This document shows, in pieces, positions 13,043 through 22,337 of a DNA stretch of 64,000 bases. This stretch comes from Pseudomonadota bacterium. Its GTDB lineage: Bacteria; Pseudomonadota; Alphaproteobacteria; Azospirillales; Azospirillaceae. The notes below the pieces were generated by a model. The model saw only the letters and a list, made by a program, of their open reading frames with translations. It searched no databases and was not told the DNA's origin. The stretch covers positions 1-64,000 of the forward strand of contig JAFAFA010000110.1 in assembly GCA_023423695.1 (NCBI GenBank), written 5' to 3'. The stretch's first letter is position 1; each line of letters opens with the position of its first letter. Made by a program: the position numbers and the translations under genes.

Positions 13043-14456
13043 CACACCGGATTTCGCCGCCGCGTCGCGCACGGCGCTGGCCGACCCGCAGCTGCGCGGC
13101 AATTTCCGCCGCGCCATGGACGGGTTGATGAGCAAGCGCGCCGCCCAGTTCGCCGACGCGGGCGAATGGAACGGCGTGCGGGCGCTCGCCGCCTCGGTCC
13201 GGCTGCGCGCCCTGTCGAAGCTGCCGGAACTGCTGGAGAAGCTGGAGGAGAACTGCACCCGCAACGGCATCACCGTCCATTGGGCCGCCACGACGGAGGA
13301 GGCCAACGGCATCGCGCTGGACATCCTGCACCGGGTCGACGCCCGGCTGGTGGTCAAGGGCAAGTCGATGGTGACGGAGGAGATGCACCTGAACGCCGTT
13401 CTGGAAAAGAATGGCATCGAGGTGCTGGAAAGCGACCTCGGCGAATACATCGTGCAGCTGGACGGCACCATGCCGTCGCACATCATCATGCCGGCGATCC
13501 ACCTGAACACGAAGCAGATCGCCCATCTGTTCAAGCGCAAGATCAAGGATGCCGAGAGCCGCGAGGACGCCGCCTATCTGACCGACCTCGCCCGCCGGGT
13601 GCTGCGCGCCAAGTTCCAGGCCGCCGACGTCGGCATGTCCGGCGTCAACGCCGCGGTGGCGGAGACCGGCACCCTCTGCCTGATCGAGAATGAGGGCAAC
13701 GGGCGCATGTGCACCACGGTGCCCCCCGTCCACATCGCCTTCATGGGGCTGGAGAAGGTGGTGGAAAAGCTGGAGGACGTGCCTCCGGTGATCAGCCTGC
13801 TGCCGCGCTCCGCCACCGGCCAGCCGATCACCACCTATGTCAACATGATCTCCGGCCCCCGCAAGGACGGCGAGAAGGACGGCCCACGCGAGGTGCATCT
13901 CATCATCCTCGACAACGGCCGCTCCGGCATCTACGCCGACCCGGAGCTGCGCGACACCCTGCGCTGCATCCGCTGCGGCGCCTGCATGAACCATTGCCCG
14001 GTCTACACCAAGGTCGGCGGCCATGCCTACGAGGCGCCCTATCCCGGCCCCATCGGCAAGATCCTGGTGCCGCAGATCGAGGGGTTGGCCAAGCGCGGTG
14101 CCATGCCCCACGCCTGCACCATGTGCAACGCCTGTGTCGAGATCTGCCCGGTGAAGATCCCCATCGTCGAGATCATGGGCCGGCTGCGGGTCGAGGCGGT
14201 GAAGCCCGGCGGTGCGGTGAAGGACGGCGGCGCCAAGGCCAGCCGGGCGGAGTCGATGGTGTGGAGCGGCTGGGCGGCAATGAACGCCTCCCCCACCGCC
14301 TACCGGCTCGCCACGGCGGCGATGAGCAGGCTCGGCAACGCCGCACCATCCTCGCTGCCGCTGCTCAAGGAGTGGACGAACGTCCGCACCAAGCCGCGCT
14401 TCGCCGGCCGCACCCTGCACGACCTCGCCCGCGCCAAGGGGGTTCCCGATGTCTGA
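13032..14456 (+). CDS. lldF: L-lactate dehydrogenase complex subunit LldF (LutB), iron-sulfur
   Basis: Electron-transfer subunit of LldEFG. Its 474 residues comprise an N-terminal LUD domain (AAVAETGTLCLIENEGNGR is characteristic) and a C-terminal 2x[4Fe-4S] ferredoxin-like part with CIRCGACMNHCPVY and CTMCNACVEICPVKIP, followed by a helical tail. Family length is about 470. The ATG at 13032 lies inside the end of lldE, with the ribosome site GGAG within lldE codons, and the gene's end overlaps lldG by eight bases, so lldE, lldF and lldG are tightly coupled. Confidence 0.94.
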   Translation: MDGNTPDFAAASRTALADPQLRGNFRRAMDGLMSKRAAQFADAGEWNGVRALAASVRLRALSKLPELLEKLEENCTRNGITVHWAATTEEANGIALDILHRVDARLVVKGKSMVTEEMHLNAVLEKNGIEVLESDLGEYIVQLDGTMPSHIIMPAIHLNTKQIAHLFKRKIKDAESREDAAYLTDLARRVLRAKFQAADVGMSGVNAAVAETGTLCLIENEGNGRMCTTVPPVHIAFMGLEKVVEKLEDVPPVISLLPRSATGQPITTYVNMISGPRKDGEKDGPREVHLIILDNGRSGIYADPELRDTLRCIRCGACMNHCPVYTKVGGHAYEAPYPGPIGKILVPQIEGLAKRGAMPHACTMCNACVEICPVKIPIVEIMGRLRVEAVKPGGAVKDGGAKASRAESMVWSGWAAMNASPTAYRLATAAMSRLGNAAPSSLPLLKEWTNVRTKPRFAGRTLHDLARAKGVPDV

Positions 14457-15111
14457 CGCCCGCACCTCCATCCTGACGAAGCTGCGCGCCACCCGCGACG
14501 CCCACCCGCTGACCCCGCCCGCGTCTGATTTCGCGCCGATCGAGGCGAAGCAGTGGGCGGATGAGGAGCGCCTGCCCCGCATCCGCCGCCTGATGGAAGC
14601 GGTGCATACCGAGTTTCTCGACGCGACGGAGGCGAACTGGCCGGCGGTGCTACGGGAGTTCCTGACGCGGGAGGGCGTCGGGTTGTTGATGTACGCGCCG
14701 GGGACCGAAGCGGGAGAGCGGCTGGTCGAGGGGTGGAACACAGCCTCCACCACCCTCATCCCCTACGACCGTCCCCTCGAAGACCTGAAGCCCCAGCTGT
14801 TCGAGTCCATCGAGGCCGGCCTGACCACCACCCGCGGCGCCATCGCCGAGACCGGCAGCCTGATCCTGTGGCCGACGGCGGATGAGCCGCGCACCCTTTC
14901 GCTCGTCCCGCACATCCACATCGCGCTGCTGCGCACCGACGCCCTCTACGACACCTTCCTGCAGGCGATGCGCGAGCAGGGATGGGCGCAGGCGATGCCG
15001 ACCAACGTGCTGCTGGTGTCCGGTCCCAGCAAGACCGCCGACATCGAACAGACGCTGGCCTACGGCGTCCACGGCCCGAAGCGGCTGGTCGTCCTGGTCG
15101 TCCATCCGTGA
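14449..15111 (+). CDS. lldG: L-lactate dehydrogenase complex subunit LldG (LutC)
   Basis: Third component of the LldEFG L-lactate dehydrogenase, a LUD-domain protein of 220 residues. The conserved LUD core is visible as ITTTRGAIAETGSLILWPT-like residues around 120-145 and VSGPSKTADIEQTLAYGVHGPK near the C-terminus, which in this family forms a nucleotide- or substrate-binding pocket. The ATG at 14449 overlaps the end of lldF by eight bases, and the stop overlaps the GTG of the next small gene (GTGA). Role is inferred from the Bacillus LutABC and E. coli YkgEFG counterparts. Confidence 0.92.
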   Translation: MSDARTSILTKLRATRDAHPLTPPASDFAPIEAKQWADEERLPRIRRLMEAVHTEFLDATEANWPAVLREFLTREGVGLLMYAPGTEAGERLVEGWNTASTTLIPYDRPLEDLKPQLFESIEAGLTTTRGAIAETGSLILWPTADEPRTLSLVPHIHIALLRTDALYDTFLQAMREQGWAQAMPTNVLLVSGPSKTADIEQTLAYGVHGPKRLVVLVVHP

Positions 15112-15311
15112 CGGCCCGTCCGACCGCGGAGCCGGCGACCCGGCTCTACGAGGCGATCCTGCATCTCAGGCGCCTCGGCCACCGGGTGGAGAAATGCGAA
15201 GGGCGGCGCGGGCGACATCGGCTGGATGGGGCCGAGATCACCGACGCCGCCCTTCTCGAGCTGGCGATGACCCGCGTCCGTCGTGCGGCGCGGGTCCCTC
15301 TATCCCATTAG
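15108..15311 (+). CDS. Small basic hypothetical protein at the end of the lactate operon, 67 aa
   Basis: No family recognised. The GTG at 15108 overlaps the lldG stop in a GTGA arrangement, the usual sign of translational coupling. The product is helical-looking and basic, with a central segment RLGHRVEKCEGRRGRHRLDG followed by an amphipathic helix ending in RVRRAARVPLSH. It has one cysteine and no membrane segment. Its stop codon overlaps the stop codon of the convergent dadA gene by two bases (15309-15310). It could be a small regulatory or accessory subunit of the lactate complex, or a chance frame; coupling and the sensible composition favour a gene. Confidence 0.5.
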   Translation: MTARPTAEPATRLYEAILHLRRLGHRVEKCEGRRGRHRLDGAEITDAALLELAMTRVRRAARVPLSH

Positions 15312-16609
15312 GCCGGACGCACCGCCGCCGGGCGCGACACCGCCACCGACGGCTTGCGGCCGTAACGCTCGACGCTGAGGCCTTCCATGTCGATCTCGGT
15401 CTGACGGCCGCTGACCACATCGGCCAGCACACGGGCGGAGCCGGCGGACATCGTCCAGCCCAGCGTGCCGTGGCCGGTGTTCAGGTACAGGTTGCGGATG
15501 TGGGTCGGCCCCAGGATCGGCGTGCCGTCCGGGGTGTTCGGGCGCAGGCCGGTCCAGAACTCCGCCTTCGACAGATCGCCGCCCTTCGGGAACAGGTCGC
15601 TAACCACATGATCCAGCGGCCCGCGGCGCTTCTCGCGCAGGGTCAGGTCGAAACCGGACAGCTCGGCCGTGCCGCCGACACGGATGCGGTCGCCGAGCCG
15701 GGTGACGGCGATCTTGTGCGTCTCGTCCATCACCGTCGATTCCGGCGCATGGGCGGCGTCGGTGATCGGCAGGGTCAGCGAATAGCCCTTCACCGGATAG
15801 ACCGGCAGGTCGATGCCCAACGGCTTCACCAGCTTGGGCGAATAGCTGCCCATGGCGACGATGTAGCTGTCGGCGGTCAGCGTGCCCTGGTCGGTCAGCA
15901 CACCGGTGATCTTGCGGCCGTCGCTCTCCAGCCCGCGGATAGACACGCCGTAGCGGAACTCGACCCCGCGCTTGGCGGCGTAGTCGGCGAGCTTGTTGGT
16001 GAACTGGAAGCAGTCGCCGGTCTCGTCGCCCGGCAGGTGCAGCGCGCCGACCAGCTTGTCCTTCACATGGGCCAGCGCCGGCTCCACCGAGGTCAGGCCG
16101 TCGCGGTCGAACAGGCTGAAGGGGACGCCATACTGCTTCAGCACCGCCATGTCGTAGCCGGCGGCGTCCATCTGCTTCTGGGTGCGGAAGACCTGCAGCG
16201 TGCCCTGGGTGCGCTCGTCATAGGTGATGCCGGTCTCGGCGCGCAGAGCCTTCAGGCAGTCGCGGCTGTATTCGGCGACGCGGACCATCCGGCTCTTGTT
16301 CAGCTGGTAGCTCGCCTCGTTGGCATTGGCCAGCAGCTTCAGGCACCAGGACCACATGGCCGGGTCCAGCTTCGGCCGGATCACCAGTGGCGAATGCTTC
16401 ATCGTCATCCACTTGACGGCCTTCAGCATCAGCCCCGGCGCCGCCCAGGGAGCGGAATAGCCCGGCGACACCTCGCCCGCATTGGCGTAGCTGGTCTCCA
16501 GCGCCGGGCCGGCCTGACGGTCCAGCACGGTCACCTCATGCCCGGCACGCGCCAGATAATAGGCGGTGGTGACACCGATGACGCCGCTGCCCAGAACGAT
16601 CACGCGCAT
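15308..16609 (-). CDS. dadA: D-amino acid dehydrogenase small subunit
   Basis: FAD enzyme that oxidatively deaminates D-amino acids, chiefly D-alanine, at the inner face of the membrane and feeds electrons to quinone. The 433 residues start with a Rossmann dinucleotide motif VLGSGVIGVTTAYYLARAG at residue 4 and carry the family segments TSYANAGEVSPGYSAPWAAPG, PVKGYSLT and the FAD-contacting TGHGTLGWTMSAGS near the C-terminus. The ATG at 16609 has GGGAG eight bases upstream. Its transcript is predicted to start from a sigma54 promoter at 16658-16672, controlled by the divergent TyrR-like activator. The stop codon overlaps that of the convergent small gene from the lactate operon. Confidence 0.94.
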   Translation of the reverse strand: MRVIVLGSGVIGVTTAYYLARAGHEVTVLDRQAGPALETSYANAGEVSPGYSAPWAAPGLMLKAVKWMTMKHSPLVIRPKLDPAMWSWCLKLLANANEASYQLNKSRMVRVAEYSRDCLKALRAETGITYDERTQGTLQVFRTQKQMDAAGYDMAVLKQYGVPFSLFDRDGLTSVEPALAHVKDKLVGALHLPGDETGDCFQFTNKLADYAAKRGVEFRYGVSIRGLESDGRKITGVLTDQGTLTADSYIVAMGSYSPKLVKPLGIDLPVYPVKGYSLTLPITDAAHAPESTVMDETHKIAVTRLGDRIRVGGTAELSGFDLTLREKRRGPLDHVVSDLFPKGGDLSKAEFWTGLRPNTPDGTPILGPTHIRNLYLNTGHGTLGWTMSAGSARVLADVVSGRQTEIDMEGLSVERYGRKPSVAVSRPAAVRPA

Positions 16610-16657
16610 GAGACTGGCTCCCAAGGGGTGGATGACTTCGCTTGTGGTGATTGGTTC

Positions 16658-16672
16658 GCAAACAATGTGCCA
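16658..16672 (-). promoter_or_regulatory. Sigma54 (-24/-12) promoter of dadA
   Basis: On the minus strand the sequence reads TGGCACATTGTTTGC, with the GG and GC dinucleotides separated by exactly ten bases, as required for RpoN promoters (consensus TGGCAC-N5-TTGC). A start site about 12 bases downstream would be near 16646, giving a leader of about 37 bases before the dadA ATG at 16609. The divergent gene encodes a sigma54-type activator, which supports the call. Confidence 0.8.
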
Positions 16673-16725
16673 GAGGCGGAAATGGCGGATTTGCTGCGAT
16701 GCGCGGGGAGTGGCGCGGAGTGGGG

Positions 16726-16743
16726 TGTATGCACATGTTTACA
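16726..16743. promoter_or_regulatory. TyrR-box-like site 1
   Basis: TGTATG-N6-TTTACA: the right arm matches the TyrR-box half site perfectly and the left arm matches four of six bases of TGTAAA. It lies about 80-97 bases upstream of the predicted dadA start, a normal enhancer distance for a sigma54 activator. Confidence 0.5.
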
Positions 16744-16794
16744 GAGGGATGGATTTGAGGGGAATGAGTGTTGAAGAGCAAGGAGTTGGAATGG

Positions 16795-16812
16795 TGTAAA
16801 GATTTTGATACA
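16795..16812. promoter_or_regulatory. TyrR-box-like site 2
   Basis: TGTAAA-N6-GATACA: the left arm matches the TyrR half site perfectly, the right arm four of six. It lies 69 bp from site 1 and about 75 bp before the activator's start codon, so it may also mediate autoregulation. Confidence 0.45.
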
Positions 16813-16886
16813 GCGTATCGTATTATGTACAGTGGTTGCGGATGCCCCCTCCCGCCCCCAAAAGCCACCCCCCAACAGCCACCCCC

Positions 16887-18416
<1,530 letters not shown>

Positions 18417-18437
18417 CGCGGCCGATCGGCGACCGGA

Positions 18438-19235
18438 TCAGTGACCGGATGGCTTGGCCGGAGCGGCGGGCTTTTCGCCAGCGTGCTTTTCAGGGGCGTG
18501 CTTTTCGGTAGGCTTCTCGCCCGCCTTTTCAGCGGCCGGCGCGTCCAGCCCTGGCGGCGGGCCACCAAAGGTGATGGTCACTTCGGTCACCGGTCCGGGA
18601 TCCGGCTGGCTATGGTGGAAGCTCACCACCGCACCCGGCAGCAGCACAGGCGCGGACGGCTCGATGGTCCAGCTCTGCAGCGGCTTGTGCTCGGCACCGA
18701 AGGTGATGGCGCGCAACGGCGGCAACGCGCGCTCGACGTCGGTGGTGTTGGCGATCTCACCGTCCAGCAGCAGGACGGTCTTCCCGCCCTCCAGCTTCTG
18801 TTCGGAGCGAATGCTGCGCAGTTCCAGCCCAAAGCCCGGCGGCTCGGCCGGCATCCCGATGGTCTCGTAGAAGAGGGCTGCGGGCGGCCAGCCGCGGACA
18901 ATGGCATCGCGGCCGAAATAGCCGCCGGCCACGGTCCCGGCGACGAGCACCGCCAGCAGTGCAAAGCCGATCACCGTACTGCGCGCCGGCTTGGCGCGCG
19001 GAGCCTTCGGCAGCTTGGGCTTGCTCTTTCCGGCCGCCTTCGCCGCGGCCTTTGCCGGATTTGCCGGCCGTATTTCCGTCGGCGCGTCGGCGACCACCGG
19101 TTCGGGGTCTGCCCGCTCCGGCATCTGCCACCATGTGTGGCCGCAGCGGGCACAACGCACCTTGCGGCCGTCAGTGCCGAGCGATTCGTCGGACAGGGTA
19201 TAGCGCGTTGAACAGGTCGGACAGGAAACGATCAT
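18438..19235 (-). CDS. MJ0042-type zinc-ribbon membrane protein with DUF3426
   Basis: 265 residues. The N-terminal zinc ribbon has the pairs CPTC and CARCGHTWW typical of MJ0042/PF13717 domains. A charged Lys/Ala/Pro linker leads to one transmembrane helix (TVIGFALLAVLVAGTVAGGY, about residues 88-107), then a DUF3426-like periplasmic domain, and a low-complexity tail made of repeated EKHA/EKP units. The family is widespread in alphaproteobacteria and its function is unknown; a sensor or assembly factor role is speculation. It converges on the TyrR-like gene with a 21-bp gap. Confidence 0.82.
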   Translation of the reverse strand: MIVSCPTCSTRYTLSDESLGTDGRKVRCARCGHTWWQMPERADPEPVVADAPTEIRPANPAKAAAKAAGKSKPKLPKAPRAKPARSTVIGFALLAVLVAGTVAGGYFGRDAIVRGWPPAALFYETIGMPAEPPGFGLELRSIRSEQKLEGGKTVLLLDGEIANTTDVERALPPLRAITFGAEHKPLQSWTIEPSAPVLLPGAVVSFHHSQPDPGPVTEVTITFGGPPPGLDAPAAEKAGEKPTEKHAPEKHAGEKPAAPAKPSGH

Positions 19236-19354
19236 CGCGCCGTCGCAGAGAGGTTACCGCTTGCGTTATAGATAGGAGTGGCCGGCGGCGCAACCGACAC
19301 CCGACGGGCGGCACCGTTCATCCTTTTGCATGCGTCGACGTGCGCGTGCGCTTT

Positions 19355-19424
19355 GCCCCCTCCCCAACCCTCCCCCGCCCTCGGCCGGCCAGAGGCCGGT
19401 CCGATCGCGGGGGAGGGAGGGGGC
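19355..19424. repeat. GC-rich palindromic intergenic repeat (copy 2), possible terminator of the ETF-QO gene
   Basis: GCCCCCTCCC at 19355-19364 and CCTCCCCCGC (19369-19378) pair with GCGGGGGAGGGAGGGGGC at 19407-19424, the left arm having a four-base bulge. An inner GGCCGG/CCGGTCC adds a second stem. It starts eight bases past the stop of the minus-strand ETF-QO gene, so a terminator-like role is reasonable, though there is no T-run. Confidence 0.75.
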
Positions 19425-19432
19425 AGCCCCTT

Positions 19433-21082
19433 TTACATCCCGCCCGGATAGTTCGGCCCCCCGCCGCCTTCCGGCACGACCCAGTTGATGTTCTGGGTGG
19501 GGTCCTTGATGTCGCAGGTCTTGCAGTGGACGCAGTTCTGCGCGTTGATCTGCAGGCGCGGATCGCTGCCGTCGTCGTTGCGGACGATCTCATACACGCC
19601 GGCCGGGCAGTAGCGCTGCTCCGGCGCGTCGTAGAGCGCCAGATTGACGCTGATCGGAACCGACTTGTCCTTCAGCGTCAGGTGCGGCGGCTGGTCTTCC
19701 TCATGGTTGGTGTTGGAGAGGTAGACCGACGACAGGCGGTCGAAGCTGACCTTGCCGTCCGGCTTGGGGTAGGCGATCTTCGGCGCCTCGCTGGCCTTCA
19801 CCAGCGTGGTGTGGTCGGCATGGTGCTTCAGCGTCCAGGGCGACTTGCCCTTCAGCGCCGTCTCGTAGGCGGCGTTCGCCAGACCGGCCCACAGGCCCTT
19901 CTGGAAGCCCGGCCGGATGTTGCGGACCGCGTGCAGCTCCGGCCAGACCCAGGACTGCTTCAGCCGCTCCGGATAGGCAATCACCTCCGGACCATTGTCG
20001 CTGCCGCCGGTCAGGTGGTCGAACACCGCCTCGGCCGCGACCATGCCCGACTTCATGGCGGTGTGGTTGCCCTTGATCTTCGGCACGTTCAGGAAGCCGG
20101 CGCCGTCCCCGACGATCAGGCCACCGGGGAAGGTCAGCTTCGGGATCGACTGGAAGCCGCCTTCCGACAAGGCGCGGGCGCCATAGGCCAGACGACGGCC
20201 GCCCTCGAAGGTCGGGCGGATCGCAGGGTGGGTCTTGTAGCGCTGGAACTCCTCGAACGGGCTCATGTGCGGGTTCCAGTAGTCGAGGCCGACGACGAAG
20301 CCGACCGACACCAGGTTCCCTTCCATGTGATACAGCCACGACCCGCCATAGGTCTTGGGGTCCATCGGCCAGCCGATGGTGTGGACGATCAGGCCCGGCT
20401 TCGACTGGGACGGATCGACCTCCCACAGTTCCTTGATGCCGATGCCGTAGGTCTGCGGCTGGCAGTCGCGGCGCAGGTCGAAGCGCTCGAACAGGGTCTT
20501 GGTCAGCGAACCGCGGCAGCCCTCGGCAAAGATGGTCTGCTTGGCGTGCAGTTCCATGCCGGGGGTGTAGTTGCCGGTCTTCTCGCCGTCCTTGCCGATG
20601 CCCATGTCGCCGGTGGCGACGCCCTTCACCGCGCCGCTGTCGTCATACAGCACCTCGGCGGCGGCGAAGCCGGGGTAGATCTCCACCCCCAGCTCCTCGG
20701 CCTGGGTCGCCATCCAGCGGGCGAGATTGCCCAGGCTGATGATGTAGTTGCCGTGGTTGTTCATCTGCGGCGGGGCGAAGGGCGACTTGTAGGCCTTCGT
20801 TTCCGTCAGGAAGAGGAAATGGTCCTCGCGCGCCTGGGTGGTCAGCGGCGCGCCCTTGTCCTTCCAGTCGGGGATCAGTTCGTCCAGCGCATGCGGTTCG
20901 AAGACGGCGCCGGACAGCAGGTGGGCGCCGACTTCCGACCCCTTCTCGATCACGCAGACGCTGAGTTCCTGCCCGGTCTCGACCGCGCGCTGCCGCAGGC
21001 GGATCGCCGCACTCAGACCCGACGGGCCGGCGCCGACGATCAGAACATCGTATTCCATGACCTCGCGCGGTTCGCGTTCCAT
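19433..21082 (-). CDS. Electron transfer flavoprotein-ubiquinone oxidoreductase
   Basis: Membrane-associated flavoprotein that takes electrons from ETF (fatty-acid and amino-acid oxidation) to ubiquinone. 549 residues, the usual size. The N-terminal FAD motif is VLIVGAGPSGLSAAIRL; GDGAGFLNVPKIKGNHTAMKSG is the family signature for FAD and quinone binding; the C-terminal single [4Fe-4S] cluster is carried by RYCPAGVYE and NAQNCVHCKTCDIKDP. I place the start at the ATG 21082, with GGGGGAG seven bases upstream; two in-frame GTG codons precede it. Divergent from the uracil-DNA glycosylase gene. Confidence 0.95.
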   Translation of the reverse strand: MEREPREVMEYDVLIVGAGPSGLSAAIRLRQRAVETGQELSVCVIEKGSEVGAHLLSGAVFEPHALDELIPDWKDKGAPLTTQAREDHFLFLTETKAYKSPFAPPQMNNHGNYIISLGNLARWMATQAEELGVEIYPGFAAAEVLYDDSGAVKGVATGDMGIGKDGEKTGNYTPGMELHAKQTIFAEGCRGSLTKTLFERFDLRRDCQPQTYGIGIKELWEVDPSQSKPGLIVHTIGWPMDPKTYGGSWLYHMEGNLVSVGFVVGLDYWNPHMSPFEEFQRYKTHPAIRPTFEGGRRLAYGARALSEGGFQSIPKLTFPGGLIVGDGAGFLNVPKIKGNHTAMKSGMVAAEAVFDHLTGGSDNGPEVIAYPERLKQSWVWPELHAVRNIRPGFQKGLWAGLANAAYETALKGKSPWTLKHHADHTTLVKASEAPKIAYPKPDGKVSFDRLSSVYLSNTNHEEDQPPHLTLKDKSVPISVNLALYDAPEQRYCPAGVYEIVRNDDGSDPRLQINAQNCVHCKTCDIKDPTQNINWVVPEGGGGPNYPGGM

Positions 21083-21233
21083 CACCACACTCCCCCACCG
21101 TCTTGTTTTGGTACTGTTTCCCTCGGGACGCCCTATGGTGTTTTGCGGGCGCGTGCTTGTAGCACGGTTTGCACCGCACCCAAATTGGGTATCTGGACAT
21201 GTAAGACCACACGATCTGTGGTAAGGTCAAACG
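21083..21233. promoter_or_regulatory. Divergent ETF-QO / udg control region with three inverted repeats
   Basis: Three short perfect palindromes: CGTGC-TTGTA-GCACG (21152-21166), ACCCAA-A-TTGGGT (21178-21190) and ACCACA-CGATC-TGTGGT (21206-21222). The last ends 11 bases before the udg ATG. They are candidate operators or leader hairpins; no regulator can be named. Confidence 0.45.
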
Positions 21234-22115
21234 ATGATTGACGTATGCGACATCCTCGACGCGCTGCGCTGGCATGCCGATATCGGCTGCGACGAGGCCA
21301 TCGGCGACGAGCCGATCGACTGGGCCGCCTTCTCCGCCCGGCCGGCGGCGCGCGCCATTCCCGCAGGCGCCGGTGCGGCACCCGGAGCAGGGATGGGTGC
21401 CGGAACGGCGCGCGGTCCGGCGCCGACTCGGGCACCCGCTTCCGCCTCTCCGCGCCCTGCCGCCCTCTTCCCCTCGCCCGACCAGCCGCTGGGCGCCAGC
21501 GAGGCCGGCATCCAGGCCCGCGCCCGCGCGCACGAGGCGCAGACCCTGGAGGCGCTGGAAGCGGCGCTGCGCAGCTTCGACGGCTGTCCGCTGAAGGCCA
21601 CCGCGATGAACACCGTCTTCGCCGACGGCAATCCGGAAGCTCCGGTCATGCTGATCGGCGAGGCGCCGGGCGAAGACGAGGACCGGCAGGGCAAGCCCTT
21701 CGTCGGGGTCAGCGGCAAGCTGCTGGACCGCATGCTGGCGCAGATCGGTCTGGACCGCGGCAAGGTCTACATCACCAACATCCTGCCCTGGCGCCCGCCC
21801 GGCAACCGCAGCCCGACCCAGGCCGAGATCGCCGCCTGCCTGCCCTTCCTGGAACGGCATGTGGAGTTGGTGAGGCCGAAGCTGCTGGTGGCGCTGGGCG
21901 GCGTGTCGGCCAAGACCCTGCTGAACCGAGCGGAGGGAATCACCCGCCTGCGCGGGCAATGGCGGTCCTATGAGGGAACAGGCGCGCCGGTGCCGCTGAT
22001 GCCCATGCTCCATCCGGCGTACCTCCTGCGCAACCCTATCGCAAAGCGCGAAGCGTGGCGGGATATGCTTGCGCTGCGGCAAAAGATCGACGAAGACGGC
22101 ATCAAGTATTCGTAA
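21234..22115 (+). CDS. Uracil-DNA glycosylase, family 4-like
   Basis: Removes uracil from DNA to start base-excision repair. The catalytic domain occupies about residues 105-293, with motif A GEAPGEDEDRQGKPFVG, the conserved TNILPWRPPGNR and motif B HPAYLLRNP. The first 100 residues include an Ala/Pro/Gly-rich linker (about 36-80), making the protein longer than most family 4 enzymes (about 200). Of the four Fe-S cysteines of family 4, I can align only C118 (GCPLK) and C202 (ACLPF); the third position is W186 and the first is missing, so the iron-sulfur cluster may be absent. The ATG at 21234 has a weak AAGG upstream. Confidence 0.88.
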   Translation: MIDVCDILDALRWHADIGCDEAIGDEPIDWAAFSARPAARAIPAGAGAAPGAGMGAGTARGPAPTRAPASASPRPAALFPSPDQPLGASEAGIQARARAHEAQTLEALEAALRSFDGCPLKATAMNTVFADGNPEAPVMLIGEAPGEDEDRQGKPFVGVSGKLLDRMLAQIGLDRGKVYITNILPWRPPGNRSPTQAEIAACLPFLERHVELVRPKLLVALGGVSAKTLLNRAEGITRLRGQWRSYEGTGAPVPLMPMLHPAYLLRNPIAKREAWRDMLALRQKIDEDGIKYS

Positions 22116-22337
22116 GCAAAAAATCGACACCGGAGCTTCGCCCAAATCGTTTGTATGACTATACTGACCGCATGACACAAATGTAATGCCGCCATGCCGA
22201 AAGGCACCTTCCCAACGGGCTAAGGCCATTTTTCCACCCTGCTTAACCCGTTGTAGAGACTGGCGAATACCGGCGATGACACATTCGGCGCGAATCCGTT
22301 GCTTGCGGTCGGCGAGCGCCTGCGCTATTTCGGAACA

